Shown in pieces: positions 1-6,297 of a stretch of DNA of 12,052 nucleotides (its first letter is position 1; every line of letters begins with the position of its first letter). A program made the translations under genes and the position numbers. Below the pieces are notes generated by a model. It was not told where the DNA came from. It did no database searches and saw nothing but the letters and a program-made list of their open reading frames with translations. The DNA comes from Thermohalobaculum sp039026295 (GTDB lineage Bacteria > Pseudomonadota > Alphaproteobacteria > Rhodobacterales > Rhodobacteraceae): positions 1 through 12,052 of the forward strand of contig JBCCMP010000123.1 of NCBI GenBank assembly GCA_039026295.1. The letters run 5' to 3'.

Positions 1-1
1 C

Positions 2-115
2 GAGTTCTTTGATGTGGCCACCGCCCGGTACAGCCGCGACCGCACCGTCAAGCTGCACAAGAAGATGGGCGATCGCGTCTATTTCTTCAATCTGCCGACC
101 ACCGTTCTGCCCTGA
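2..115 (+). CDS. C-terminal end of an unidentified protein (5' truncated by window edge)
   Basis: An open frame enters from the left edge (first whole codon at base 2) and stops at TGA 113-115, giving 37 residues that end in FFNLPTTVLP. Codon use is GC-rich at third positions like the real genes nearby, and the frame is uninterrupted, so it is probably the true end of a gene. I do not recognise the family: the visible tail is basic (SRDRTVKLHKK) with no diagnostic motif. It is convergent with comM, with 65 bases between the two stop codons. That spacer holds a 10-bp palindrome (133-142) and a small TGATC/GATCA hairpin, neither followed by a good T run. Confidence 0.6.
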   Translation, partial: EFFDVATARYSRDRTVKLHKKMGDRVYFFNLPTTVLP

Positions 116-180
116 AGCGGAACGCCGCGCGAAGCGATCGCTCACCGCGCAACCTGATCAGAACGATCAACCGCACTGTT

Positions 181-1680
181 TTATCCAAGGCTCCGACGAT
201 AGCTGATCGCCTCGGCTATGTGTGTTTTCAGGACAGGGGTTGACCCGTCGAGGTCGGCGATCGTTCGGGCGAGGCGGAGAACCCGGTGATACCCGCGAGC
301 CGAATACCGAAACTTCTCTGCGGCCTCTTGAAGGAAAAACTGACCTTCCCGATCCGGCTGAGCAAAGCGGTCTAAAACCTCGCCTTGCAATTCCGCATTC
401 GTCGACGCCGCGTCATCCGTCCGTTCGCGCTGCGCTGCGCGGGCCTCTCCCACCCGCCGACCGACTTTCGCCGTCGTTTCGGTATGCGCAGGCAACGCCA
501 TGACATCGGGCGGGACGGCAGGCACCTCGATCCGGATATCAAAGCGATCCATCAGCGGGCCCGAGATGCGCGCCTGATAGTCGGACCCGCACTTAGGCGC
601 CCGAGAGCAAGACCTCCCTGCATCGGCCAGGTATCCACAGCGGCAGGGATTCATGGCCGCCGCCAGCAGAAAACGCGCCGGATAGGTCACGTGTGCCTGA
701 GCGCGGCCTAAGGTAATCTCGCCCGTTTCCATGGGTTGGCGCAGTTGCTCCAGCGTGTTTCGATTGAACTCCGGCAACTCGTCCATGAACAGCACACCTC
801 GATGTGCCAGGCTGATCGCACCGGGCTTGGCCAGCTTTCCGCCGCCGATCAGCCCAGCCTCGGAAACCGTCTGGTGCACCTCCCGATAGGGACGTTCGCG
901 GCAGATCCCGCCATCTCCCGGCGTATCTGCCATGGAGTGGATCATCGCGACCTCAAGCGCCTCCTGCGGTGCCATCGGTGGCATGATGCCTGTCAGGCGG
1001 CGGGCCAGCATGGATTTGCCCGTTCCGGGCTCGCCCACCATTAGGATATGGTGATTCCCGGCGGCCGCCACCTCCAAGGCCCGGCGCGCAGTTTCCTGGC
1101 CTTTGACATCCACCAGATCCGCGCAGTCACGGCGATGACTGACATGGCCGGGCTCCGGCGCAGGCAGAGCCTCCCGCCCGGCGAAGTGATTGGTCAACGC
1201 GATCAGCGATCGGGGGGCGAGGATTTCAGCAGCACCGACCCATGCCGCCTCTGCTCCGCTGGGCTCCGGGCAGATCAGTCCCCTGTCTTGCGAAGCCGCG
1301 GCGACGGCGGCAGGCAAGGCACCGGCCACCGGTCGCAGATCGCCGTCCAGCGACAGCTCACCCATCGCCACATAGTGCTCGATTTCGTCCTGCGGGATCA
1401 TGTCCAGCGCCGCCATGATCGACAGCGCAATAGGCAGATCATAATGCGATCCCGCCTTTGGCATATCCGCGGGTGACAGGTTGATGATCACGCGATGCGG
1501 CGGCACCGCACAGCCGATGGCGGTCAATGCAGCGCGGACCCGCTCCTTCGATTCGGACACCGCCTTGTCGCCCAGTCCGACGATCGAGAACGCCGGCATG
1601 CCGGGCGAGATGGCGCATTGCACCTCGATCGGTCGCGCTTCCACGCCCAGAAATGCGACTGTATGTGCGCGGCTGACCAT
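181..1680 (-). CDS. comM: YifB/ComM family Mg-chelatase-like AAA+ ATPase (competence/recombination helicase)
   Basis: The 499-residue product has the usual YifB/ComM length. ComM is a hexameric AAA+ branch-migration helicase that helps integrate incoming single-stranded DNA during transformation; in Rhodobacter capsulatus it is also needed by recipients of gene transfer agent DNA. The N-terminal ChlI-like domain spans about residues 1-170 (MVSRAHTVAFLGVEA, then IINLSPADMPKAGSHYDLP). A Mg_chelatase ATPase domain follows, with Walker A GEPGTGKS (216-223) and Walker B VLFMDE (296-301). The C-terminal part has the cysteine cluster NPCRCGY...C...C (345-364) and ARISGPLMDRFD. The frame is open upstream to 1914, but the family N-terminus begins at the ATG at 1680, which has an AGAGG Shine-Dalgarno five bases ahead. 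The extension (residues MTSNRQ...) overlaps the divergent gene and is not credible. A CtrA-type box lies 54-68 bases upstream, suggesting CtrA control. Confidence 0.95.
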   Translation of the reverse strand: MVSRAHTVAFLGVEARPIEVQCAISPGMPAFSIVGLGDKAVSESKERVRAALTAIGCAVPPHRVIINLSPADMPKAGSHYDLPIALSIMAALDMIPQDEIEHYVAMGELSLDGDLRPVAGALPAAVAAASQDRGLICPEPSGAEAAWVGAAEILAPRSLIALTNHFAGREALPAPEPGHVSHRRDCADLVDVKGQETARRALEVAAAGNHHILMVGEPGTGKSMLARRLTGIMPPMAPQEALEVAMIHSMADTPGDGGICRERPYREVHQTVSEAGLIGGGKLAKPGAISLAHRGVLFMDELPEFNRNTLEQLRQPMETGEITLGRAQAHVTYPARFLLAAAMNPCRCGYLADAGRSCSRAPKCGSDYQARISGPLMDRFDIRIEVPAVPPDVMALPAHTETTAKVGRRVGEARAAQRERTDDAASTNAELQGEVLDRFAQPDREGQFFLQEAAEKFRYSARGYHRVLRLARTIADLDGSTPVLKTHIAEAISYRRSLG

Positions 1681-1733
1681 GGACACCTCTTGCAAATTTG
1701 ACGACACTTTCGCGCGAATTGACCGGAAGGCGC

Positions 1734-1748
1734 TTAACGGTGCGTTAA
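1734..1748. promoter_or_regulatory. CtrA-type binding box, TTAA-N7-TTAA
   Basis: The sequence TTAACGGTGCGTTAA is an exact match to the full CtrA consensus TTAA-N7-TTAA and is itself a 6+3+6 inverted repeat. It sits in the 91-base spacer between divergent comM (54 bases upstream of its ATG) and the secreted-protein gene (23 bases upstream of its ATG). CtrA is the cell-cycle and motility response regulator of alphaproteobacteria; in Rhodobacterales it controls gene transfer agent and competence genes including comM. The distance suits activation of comM. For the other gene the site is almost on top of the ribosome binding site, which would suit repression or no role. The match is seen in the sequence; binding is inferred. 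Confidence 0.65.
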
Positions 1749-1771
1749 ATCGGCCGAAGAGGAGAATTTTG

Positions 1772-2149
1772 ATGAGGACCATCATTGCGGCGCTCGCCCT
1801 GACGGGTGCGATTGCGAATACGTCCATGCTGCCAAACCTGGCAAACGCCGGGGAATCGGATGTGATCGCTGCCAAAGCGACGAAATCCGGGGCAGGCTGG
1901 CGGTTTGATGTCACCGTGCGTCATGCCGATACAGGGTGGGAGCATTACGCCGATGCCTGGCGCGTTGTCGGTCCGGACGGCACGGTCTATGGCACGCGCA
2001 CGCTCTATCACCCCCATGTCGATGAACAGCCGTTCACGCGGTCACTTTCCGGCGTCGCGATCCCGGCAGGCGTGACGCAGGTGGCTGTTGAATCCCATGA
2101 CAGCGTGCATGGGTGGGGCGGTGCCAAGGTGTCGGTGACCCTGCAATGA
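1772..2149 (+). CDS. small secreted protein of unknown function
   Basis: The product is 125 residues. The ATG at 1772 is chosen because GAAGAGGAG lies seven bases upstream and the protein then begins with a clean signal peptide: MRT, a hydrophobic run (IIAALALTGAIA), and a likely cleavage after ANA near residue 27. Upstream in-frame codons overlap comM antisense and lack such features. The mature part is rich in His, Trp and Asp (TGWEHYADAWRVVGPDG, then HPHVDEQPF and SHDSVHGWGG) and is predicted to be mostly beta strand. This looks like a small periplasmic protein; the clustered histidines might bind metal, but no named family is recognised. It is divergent from comM and followed by a terminator-like hairpin. 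Confidence 0.8.
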   Translation: MRTIIAALALTGAIANTSMLPNLANAGESDVIAAKATKSGAGWRFDVTVRHADTGWEHYADAWRVVGPDGTVYGTRTLYHPHVDEQPFTRSLSGVAIPAGVTQVAVESHDSVHGWGGAKVSVTLQ

Positions 2150-2151
2150 TC

Positions 2152-2174
2152 GCGCGCTGCACAGCCAGCCGCGC
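2152..2174 (+). terminator. possible terminator hairpin after the secreted-protein gene
   Basis: GCGCGCTG (2152-2159) pairs with CAG-C-CGCGC (2166-2174), an 8-bp stem with one bulged C and a six-base loop. It starts two bases after the stop codon. A T run (ATTTTT) follows only about 12 bases later, so intrinsic termination may be weak. Confidence 0.35.
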
Positions 2175-2491
2175 AACGCTCGGATTTTTCACCAAATTTT
2201 AATCAATTGCCGATAGCTCACTCCCCGCGCGCCGAGACCCGTTGAGAAGCGGGGATCGAGATCGATCGAACCAAATCCGGATGGATGCGGACGCCTAAGA
2301 CGGTTGGCATATCCAGGGGGTGACCCTTGGAGAATACCTCCTGAGGCAACGCATCAGGGTGACTGCGCGGTCGCTTTGAAGACATCCACCTGAACTGCTT
2401 CACGTTCAGAACAGCCACCAAGGCAAACTGAACGCACTGGCCGGAGTGGCCAAACCGAATGAGCCCCCAACGAAATGGTCGCGATCCTGCC
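2175..2491. other. non-coding stretch between the secreted-protein gene and the nitrile hydratase operon
   Basis: About 320 bases lie between two genes that end toward each other. A 67-codon minus-strand frame (2218-2421) is open here, but it has no ribosome binding site near its start, resembles no family I know, and has unremarkable codon bias. Interrupted + strand frames show no recognisable fragment. I see no clear gene, repeat or RNA; a decayed gene cannot be excluded. Confidence 0.4.
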
Positions 2492-3124
2492 TCAGACCCG
2501 AGGAACTGCCGTGCCGATCATGCTGTCGCGTGACACGATCCCGGCCAGTTTGCCTTCATCCCATCCCTCTGTCCCATCGGGGCGGACAGGAAGAACCAGA
2601 TAGCGCATGTCGGCGGTGGAATCGTGCACGCGGACCTGAATGCTGTCCGGCAGATCCAGCCCGAATTCCGACAACACTTTCCGCGGCTCCCGTACCGTAC
2701 GCGACCGGTACGCACGGGTCTTGTACCAGACCGGAGGCAGACCCAGCAGGTTCCGCGGATAGCAGGAGCAGAGCGTACAGACGATCACGTTGTGCACTGC
2801 CTTCGTGTTCTCCGCCACGACCAGGTTCAGGCCCTCCATCGGAAAGCCCATCTCTTGGCAGGCCGCGGTCCCATCGGCCAGCAGCCGCGCCTTGAAGTCC
2901 GGGTCAGTCCAGGCCCTCGCCACGACCCTGGCGCCGTCGCCCGGGTTGCGGCTGTCCATGCGCTCGATCTCGGCATTGATCTCTGAGGCCGTGGCGATGC
3001 CCTTCTCCACCATCAACTCGCGCACTGCGATTTCCATGACCTGCCAGTGGGTCAAAGGCACATCGTTATCCGGCTGAAAGGGATGGCCGGACGGGCTCAT
3101 GTGTTCGTGATGATCATGCGGCAT
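2492..3124 (-). CDS. nitrile hydratase alpha-type subunit, cobalt type (or thiocyanate hydrolase gamma-like)
   Basis: This is the metal-binding catalytic subunit of the nitrile hydratase/thiocyanate hydrolase family, which hydrate nitriles to amides or split thiocyanate. The 210-residue product carries the metal claw VCTLCSC (115-121; Cys116, Cys119, Cys121). Thr in the second claw position is the mark of non-corrin cobalt enzymes; iron enzymes have Ser. In the family, the last two cysteines are oxidised to sulfinic and sulfenic acids. Downstream family features include the LLGLPPVWYK segment, VLSEFGLDLPDSIQVRVHDS, and YLVLP near 175-179. The start at 3124 has GAGGA seven bases upstream and lies nine bases after the stop of the C-half beta gene, so the three genes form one operon. 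The N-terminus is His-rich (MPHDHHEH). Which substrate it uses cannot be read from the sequence. Confidence 0.93.
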   Translation of the reverse strand: MPHDHHEHMSPSGHPFQPDNDVPLTHWQVMEIAVRELMVEKGIATASEINAEIERMDSRNPGDGARVVARAWTDPDFKARLLADGTAACQEMGFPMEGLNLVVAENTKAVHNVIVCTLCSCYPRNLLGLPPVWYKTRAYRSRTVREPRKVLSEFGLDLPDSIQVRVHDSTADMRYLVLPVRPDGTEGWDEGKLAGIVSRDSMIGTAVPRV

Positions 3125-3133
3125 CCTTGGTCC

Positions 3134-3469
3134 TCACGCCGGGTCCAGCCAATGTTCGAAAATCTCGGCGTCTACGGTGTCATGCGGGCAAGCGCTCTCT
3201 ACCCAGACCTCTGCCATCGAAAACCGCACCCGATAAAGTACCCGGGCGGGCAGGCCGTCGCGGCCATAGGCCAACTCTTCGGGGTTGGGAAAGGCGCCGC
3301 AGATCCGCTCGATCCGGCCGGTTTTGCCGCGCAGGTACCATGGCGTGCGGATGTGGCCGGGGGATGCACCTTCGCGCACCGTCACCGTGTCCCCGGGGGA
3401 AAAACGCGCGGCTTCAAACGGATACGGCGGATCAAACGGCAAGGCATCCACACTGGGCAGATCTGTCAT
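3134..3469 (-). CDS. nitrile hydratase beta subunit, C-terminal half as a separate gene (SH3-like domain)
   Basis: The 111-residue protein corresponds to only the C-terminal, SH3-like half of a standard beta subunit. It contains FSPGDTVTVRE (23-33) and then PGHIRTPWYLRGKTG (37-51), followed by IERICGAFPNPEELAYG, LYRVRF and IFEHWLDPA at the end. Arg41 in GHIRTPWY aligns with the beta-subunit arginine (Arg141 in the Rhodococcus iron enzyme) that hydrogen-bonds the oxidised claw cysteines. Its start overlaps the stop of the N-half gene as ATGA (3466-3469), implying translational coupling. Split beta subunits are known from thiocyanate hydrolase (alpha subunit, ScnA) and toyocamycin nitrile hydratase, so this is probably a native arrangement and not a broken gene. 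Confidence 0.9.
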   Translation of the reverse strand: MTDLPSVDALPFDPPYPFEAARFSPGDTVTVREGASPGHIRTPWYLRGKTGRIERICGAFPNPEELAYGRDGLPARVLYRVRFSMAEVWVESACPHDTVDAEIFEHWLDPA

Positions 3470-3819
3470 TCTCCCGCCCCCTGTGCCTCGCCATAGGTTG
3501 CGCCGCGCGCCTTCACCTCGGCCATCTTTTTGTTCAATTCTTCGATCGAGAAAGCCCCCTCGGCAATCAGGTTCTGACAGGTCGATGCCATCCAGCGATC
3601 ATAGTAGGACATGGTCTCGAAGGCTTCCTCACCCATATCCTCCAGACTGCGGCGCAGCCCGTCTACGGTGAAATAGCCTTTCTCTGAGGCGAGCACCCTG
3701 AGCGCATCCACCCGCTTCTCCCAAAGCGCATAGTCGTGTTCGGACTGATCGACCTCGCCCGCAGACTGCCCGCCCATGTCGTGCCAACTGCGGCCGACCT
3801 CTGAAGTATCGTGTGCCAT
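3466..3819 (-). CDS. nitrile hydratase beta subunit, N-terminal half as a separate gene (or accessory-protein family)
   Basis: The 117-residue protein matches the helical N-terminal half of nitrile hydratase beta. It shows HDMGG (13-17), then a WEKRVDAL segment (33-40), YFTVDGLRRSLEDMG (49-63), YYDRWM and NLIAEGAFS. Arg56 aligns with the conserved beta arginine (Arg56 in the Rhodococcus iron enzyme) that contacts the claw. It is the first gene of the operon, giving the order N-half, C-half, alpha. As I recall it, this is the order of scnB-scnA-scnC in Thiobacillus thioparus. Homologous small proteins also serve as activators for cobalt nitrile hydratases, so it may double as the metallochaperone; no other activator gene is visible. 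The ATG at 3819 has no Shine-Dalgarno but follows a promoter whose -10 lies six bases upstream, fitting a leaderless transcript. Confidence 0.88.
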   Translation of the reverse strand: MAHDTSEVGRSWHDMGGQSAGEVDQSEHDYALWEKRVDALRVLASEKGYFTVDGLRRSLEDMGEEAFETMSYYDRWMASTCQNLIAEGAFSIEELNKKMAEVKARGATYGEAQGAGE

Positions 3820-3825
3820 GGACGC

Positions 3826-3854
3826 AGGCTAGCAAGGCCGCGCCGGTGATGCAA
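3826..3854 (-). promoter_or_regulatory. promoter of the nitrile hydratase operon, probably leaderless
   Basis: Reading the minus strand, TTGCAT (-35, 3849-3854) and TAGCCT (-10, 3826-3831) are separated by exactly 17 bases, and the -10 ends six bases before the ATG at 3819. Transcription would start at or next to the A of ATG. The absence of a Shine-Dalgarno fits this. Confidence 0.5.
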
Positions 3855-4324
3855 AGGCCGCAACAGATGACACGAGCCCCAAGGGTCCGCCGACTGCAAT
3901 CACTTCTTGGCTAAATCGAACCTCGTCGCGGCAATCCGGATAGCGCAGATAGGGATCGTGAAATTCATGATCGATATGCTCAAAGTCGCGACTTGGAACA
4001 TTCACCGCTTGCCGTATACGGCGTTTAGAACAGGAACTACGGCAGCGGCTATCGCCAGTACGTATTGGGCGCCATAGGCATAGCTTAGGTTGCCCGTGTT
4101 CGGTGGACCTAGTGCTCGACATATTCATCCTCAAATCGTGCCCGAAAGGCGAACGGCCGGGCTAAGGCTCAAAGATGAAGTCGGATGGGGTGCCACCGCT
4201 GTCCAATGCACTCGTACGCGTTTCAGGCCGTTGTCTGGTCAGCGCCGAGGTTACGATCTCTGACAGCGCATGGATCGCCAACGAAGCGTTCAGCAAAATC
4301 GAATTGGCAGGGGCACGCTTGGAT
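3855..4324. other. non-coding stretch between nitrile hydratase operon and anti-sigma gene
   Basis: About 470 bases without a supported gene. Three things can be seen. A 12-bp perfect palindrome GCCGTATACGGC lies at 4011-4022. A 17-base near-palindrome ATCGTGAAATTCATGAT lies at 3955-3971. On the minus strand around 4020-4120 one frame encodes a hydrophobic run (AQYVLAIAAAVVPVLNAVYG) that ends at a stop codon but has no ATG/GTG/TTG start, which looks like the remnant of a membrane protein. A minus-strand frame open from about 4335 to 4163 has no start codon and no recognisable product. Confidence 0.4.
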
Positions 4325-5053
4325 CTAGAGCCGTGCCGCCAGCACCTCTTGCGCCTGGGTCAGGGCGTCAGGCGCGACAGGACCGATGATTATGAACCCG
4401 TGACCGCCCGTCTGCCAGGTCACTGCATTCAGACCGGCAAGCTCCTGGACCTCGGCCCCTTCTTCTCCTGACCGACCGGACATGATGCAGAACGCGATCG
4501 GGTTGCCGCTGCGGTCCAGATAGGCCAGCTGCCCCAATGCCTGTCCTTTGTGGCGCAGGATCTGTGCGCGTTGGAAGGTAAGCCCCGGGATTGCGACCGA
4601 AGCCGCCGTCAGTTCCATGCCGACCGCTTGCGAGACAACGCGCAGCCCGGCAGCCTGCACAACAGAGGGCTGCGGTACGGCGGCCAGCGTTTCCGTCGTG
4701 TACAGCGTCTGGTAGTCTGCCACGGCCTGATGCCAGTCAGGTGCGCCCCTGGTCCACTGGCTCAGCCCAAATCCACCGACCACACCTGCCCCGATGAGAA
4801 CCAAGGCCGCCGCAGCTACGCGCAGCCAGCTCCAATCCGCTTGAATCTCCGCAACGGTCATGTCCGGCGCTGATGCCAGGACGTCTTCGAACTGTGCCGT
4901 CAGTTCATCCATATCCAGCGCCAGCGCTTCGACCCGCGCGGCCACATCCGCACTGTTGGCGATTGCCAGCGCCATATCCGCGTCTTCCTCCGGCGTCAGT
5001 TCGCCGTCGAGGAAGGCCACGATCTTTTCATCTGTCAGCGCCTCTGGCGTCAT
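4325..5053 (-). CDS. membrane-anchored anti-sigma factor
   Basis: The 242-residue product is encoded directly after the ECF sigma gene and shares one base with it (TGATG), the usual coupling of a sigma factor to its antagonist. The N-terminal cytoplasmic part (1-75) has the anti-sigma signature region LTDEKIVAFLDGELTPEE and helical, acidic sequence, without a zinc-finger HxxxCxxC. One membrane segment is at about 77-97 (LRVAAAALVLIGAGVVGGFG). The periplasmic part runs from about 100 to the end and includes a family-like stretch with LAYLDRSGNPIAFCIM (177-191) and GFIIIGPV near the C-terminus. The ATG at 5053 is preferred to a TTG at 5056; GAAGGGG lies just upstream. Presumably it holds the sigma factor at the membrane until an envelope signal arrives. 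Confidence 0.87.
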   Translation of the reverse strand: MTPEALTDEKIVAFLDGELTPEEDADMALAIANSADVAARVEALALDMDELTAQFEDVLASAPDMTVAEIQADWSWLRVAAAALVLIGAGVVGGFGLSQWTRGAPDWHQAVADYQTLYTTETLAAVPQPSVVQAAGLRVVSQAVGMELTAASVAIPGLTFQRAQILRHKGQALGQLAYLDRSGNPIAFCIMSGRSGEEGAEVQELAGLNAVTWQTGGHGFIIIGPVAPDALTQAQEVLAARL

Positions 5054-5571
5054 CAATCTGCCCCTTCACCGGGTAGGGCCTGTTTCAACCTGCGCCGCCC
5101 GTTCGCAAGGCGGCTCATTACTGTCCCCAATGGAATTTCCAGACGTTCAGCCGCTTCTGCGTATGTGTGTCCCTCGACATACACCAGAAACAGTGTCTCC
5201 CGCATGGCTTCAGGTAGCGCGATCATCTCGGATAACACCCGTCCGGCAGAAATATTCATCTCGGCTTCATCTGGCGCCGTCAGACCGGCTTGATCCACCG
5301 GCACAAGACCACGTCCCCGGCGCACGGCCCTCGCGCGCATTTCGTTCTTCCAGATAGAGGTCAGGATCGCGAAACACCACCGGTCCAGCCGTGTCCCGCT
5401 CTGAAATTGCGCCGCCCGCTCCAGCGCGCGCACCGCTGTGGCCTGCGCCAGATCCTGTGCATCTGTGCGATTGCCGGAAAGCACCAGCCCATACCGCCAA
5501 AGGCGCGGCATCAGCGCGGGCAATTCGGTCCTTACCTCAGAATCTTGGGATGACCCGTGAATATTTTCCAC
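5053..5571 (-). CDS. ECF-subfamily RNA polymerase sigma factor
   Basis: The 172-residue product has the two domains of a group IV sigma factor. Region 2 is at about residues 15-85, with NRTDAQDLAQATAVRALE (core binding) and WCFAILTSIWKNEMR (-10 recognition). Region 4 is at about 115-165, with LPEAMRETLFLVYVEG and the helix-turn-helix TYAEAAERLEIPLGTVMSRL. No extra C-terminal domain is present. The longest start is GTG at 5571, which lacks a clear Shine-Dalgarno; a TTG inside the frame (residue Leu17, after AAGGA) is an alternative that would remove 16 poorly conserved residues. It is cotranscribed with the anti-sigma gene and divergent from the YceI-like gene, a likely target. I could not find a convincing ECF-type promoter in the 72-base spacer. 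Confidence 0.92.
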   Translation of the reverse strand: MENIHGSSQDSEVRTELPALMPRLWRYGLVLSGNRTDAQDLAQATAVRALERAAQFQSGTRLDRWCFAILTSIWKNEMRARAVRRGRGLVPVDQAGLTAPDEAEMNISAGRVLSEMIALPEAMRETLFLVYVEGHTYAEAAERLEIPLGTVMSRLANGRRRLKQALPGEGAD

Positions 5572-5643
5572 CCGACGCGTGTTCTCTCCCTAAGCGCGCC
5601 ACCGGCCCGCTTGATGCACAATAATCTATGGGAGGAGCACATC

Positions 5644-6249
5644 ATGTTGAAAACCGTTTTTTCACTGGCCACAGCGGCGGCGATCACGACTTTGTCGACG
5701 GCAATTCTTTCGACATCGGCCATCGCGGACGAGTGGACCTTGAACAGTGGCCAGTCGAAGATCGCGTTCGGCTCGGTCAAGAGCGAAGAGATCGGTGAGG
5801 CCCATCACTTCACCAATCTCAGCGGCCAGGTCGGCGCAGACGGCACGGCCACCGTCGCGATCGACGTCTCCAGCCTGGAGACCTGGATCGATATCCGGAA
5901 CGAACGCATGCTGGAGCACGTATTCAACGCTGTCAGCTTCCCTGTCGCCAAGATCGAAGCACAGATCGACATGGCCGCTGTCGAGAAACTCCAGCCGGGC
6001 GATACCGCCATACTTTCGACCGAGGGCATGCTGTCAATCGTCGGCAGCGATGTCGAAATCGACGCCGAACTGTTCGTCATCGTCATCTCGGACAGCAAGG
6101 TGATGGTGACAACTGACGAGATGATCATGCTTGCGACCGAAGACCTTGGGATCACGGCAGGTATCGACAAGTTGATGGCGCTGGCTGACCTGCCATCGAT
6201 CACCCGGGTCACACCGGTGACGTTGCGGCTGATTTTCGACAAGGGGTAG
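5644..6249 (+). CDS. periplasmic YceI-like (lipocalin-fold) protein
   Basis: The 201-residue product has a signal peptide with cleavage likely after STSAIA (residue 28). The mature protein opens with WTLNSGQSKIAFGSVKSE, the usual YceI start. It continues with HHFTNLSGQV, then VAIDVSSLETWIDIRNERML and the conserved segment ending FNAVSFPVAKIEA. YceI proteins form a beta barrel that binds isoprenoid-type lipids such as polyprenyl quinone chains. The ATG at 5644 is preceded by GGGAGGAGC at ideal spacing; the longer frame to 5557 runs over the sigma-factor start and is unlikely. Divergence from the ECF sigma/anti-sigma pair suggests it belongs to that regulon, as often seen for YceI proteins. The C-terminal part (MALADLPSITRVTPVTLRL) is longer than the minimal domain. 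Confidence 0.88.
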   Translation: MLKTVFSLATAAAITTLSTAILSTSAIADEWTLNSGQSKIAFGSVKSEEIGEAHHFTNLSGQVGADGTATVAIDVSSLETWIDIRNERMLEHVFNAVSFPVAKIEAQIDMAAVEKLQPGDTAILSTEGMLSIVGSDVEIDAELFVIVISDSKVMVTTDEMIMLATEDLGITAGIDKLMALADLPSITRVTPVTLRLIFDKG

Positions 6250-6266
6250 CGACCCATTGACCAACA

Positions 6267-6297
6267 GTCCCGGGGCCGGATCCGCAGGCTCCGGGCC
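6267..6297. terminator. shared hairpin between convergent genes
   Basis: GTCCCGGGGCC (6267-6277) pairs with GGCTCCGGGCC (6287-6297) around a nine-base loop: nine contiguous pairs, one of them G-T, plus one outer pair beyond a mismatch. It lies between the YceI-like gene (stop 6249) and the DUF938 gene, whose stop begins at 6298. T runs are poor on both sides, so it may act as a stabilising hairpin as much as an intrinsic terminator. Confidence 0.5.

Noticed and set aside
133..142. AGCGATCGCT palindrome as a terminator or origin element
   Set aside because: It is a single short palindrome in GC-rich DNA with no T run or further copies nearby.
1681..1914. N-terminal extension of comM by 78 residues
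   Set aside because: It overlaps the divergent secreted-protein gene and the CtrA box, lacks family similarity, and a good ribosome binding site and the family N-terminus lie at 1680.
2218..2421. 67-residue minus-strand frame
   Set aside because: There is no ribosome binding site and no recognisable family, and the composition is consistent with a chance open frame.
2446..3077. Long plus-strand frames across the nitrile hydratase alpha gene
   Set aside because: They are antisense shadows of a GC-rich gene; the products are Arg/Pro/Ser-rich with no domains.
3829..4134. 101-residue minus-strand frame starting at TTG
   Set aside because: There is no ribosome binding site, the sequence is basic and cysteine-rich and looks random, and another frame of the same DNA carries the more protein-like segment.
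4157..4335. Minus-strand open frame overlapping the anti-sigma stop
   Set aside because: It has no start codon, and the product has no recognisable similarity.
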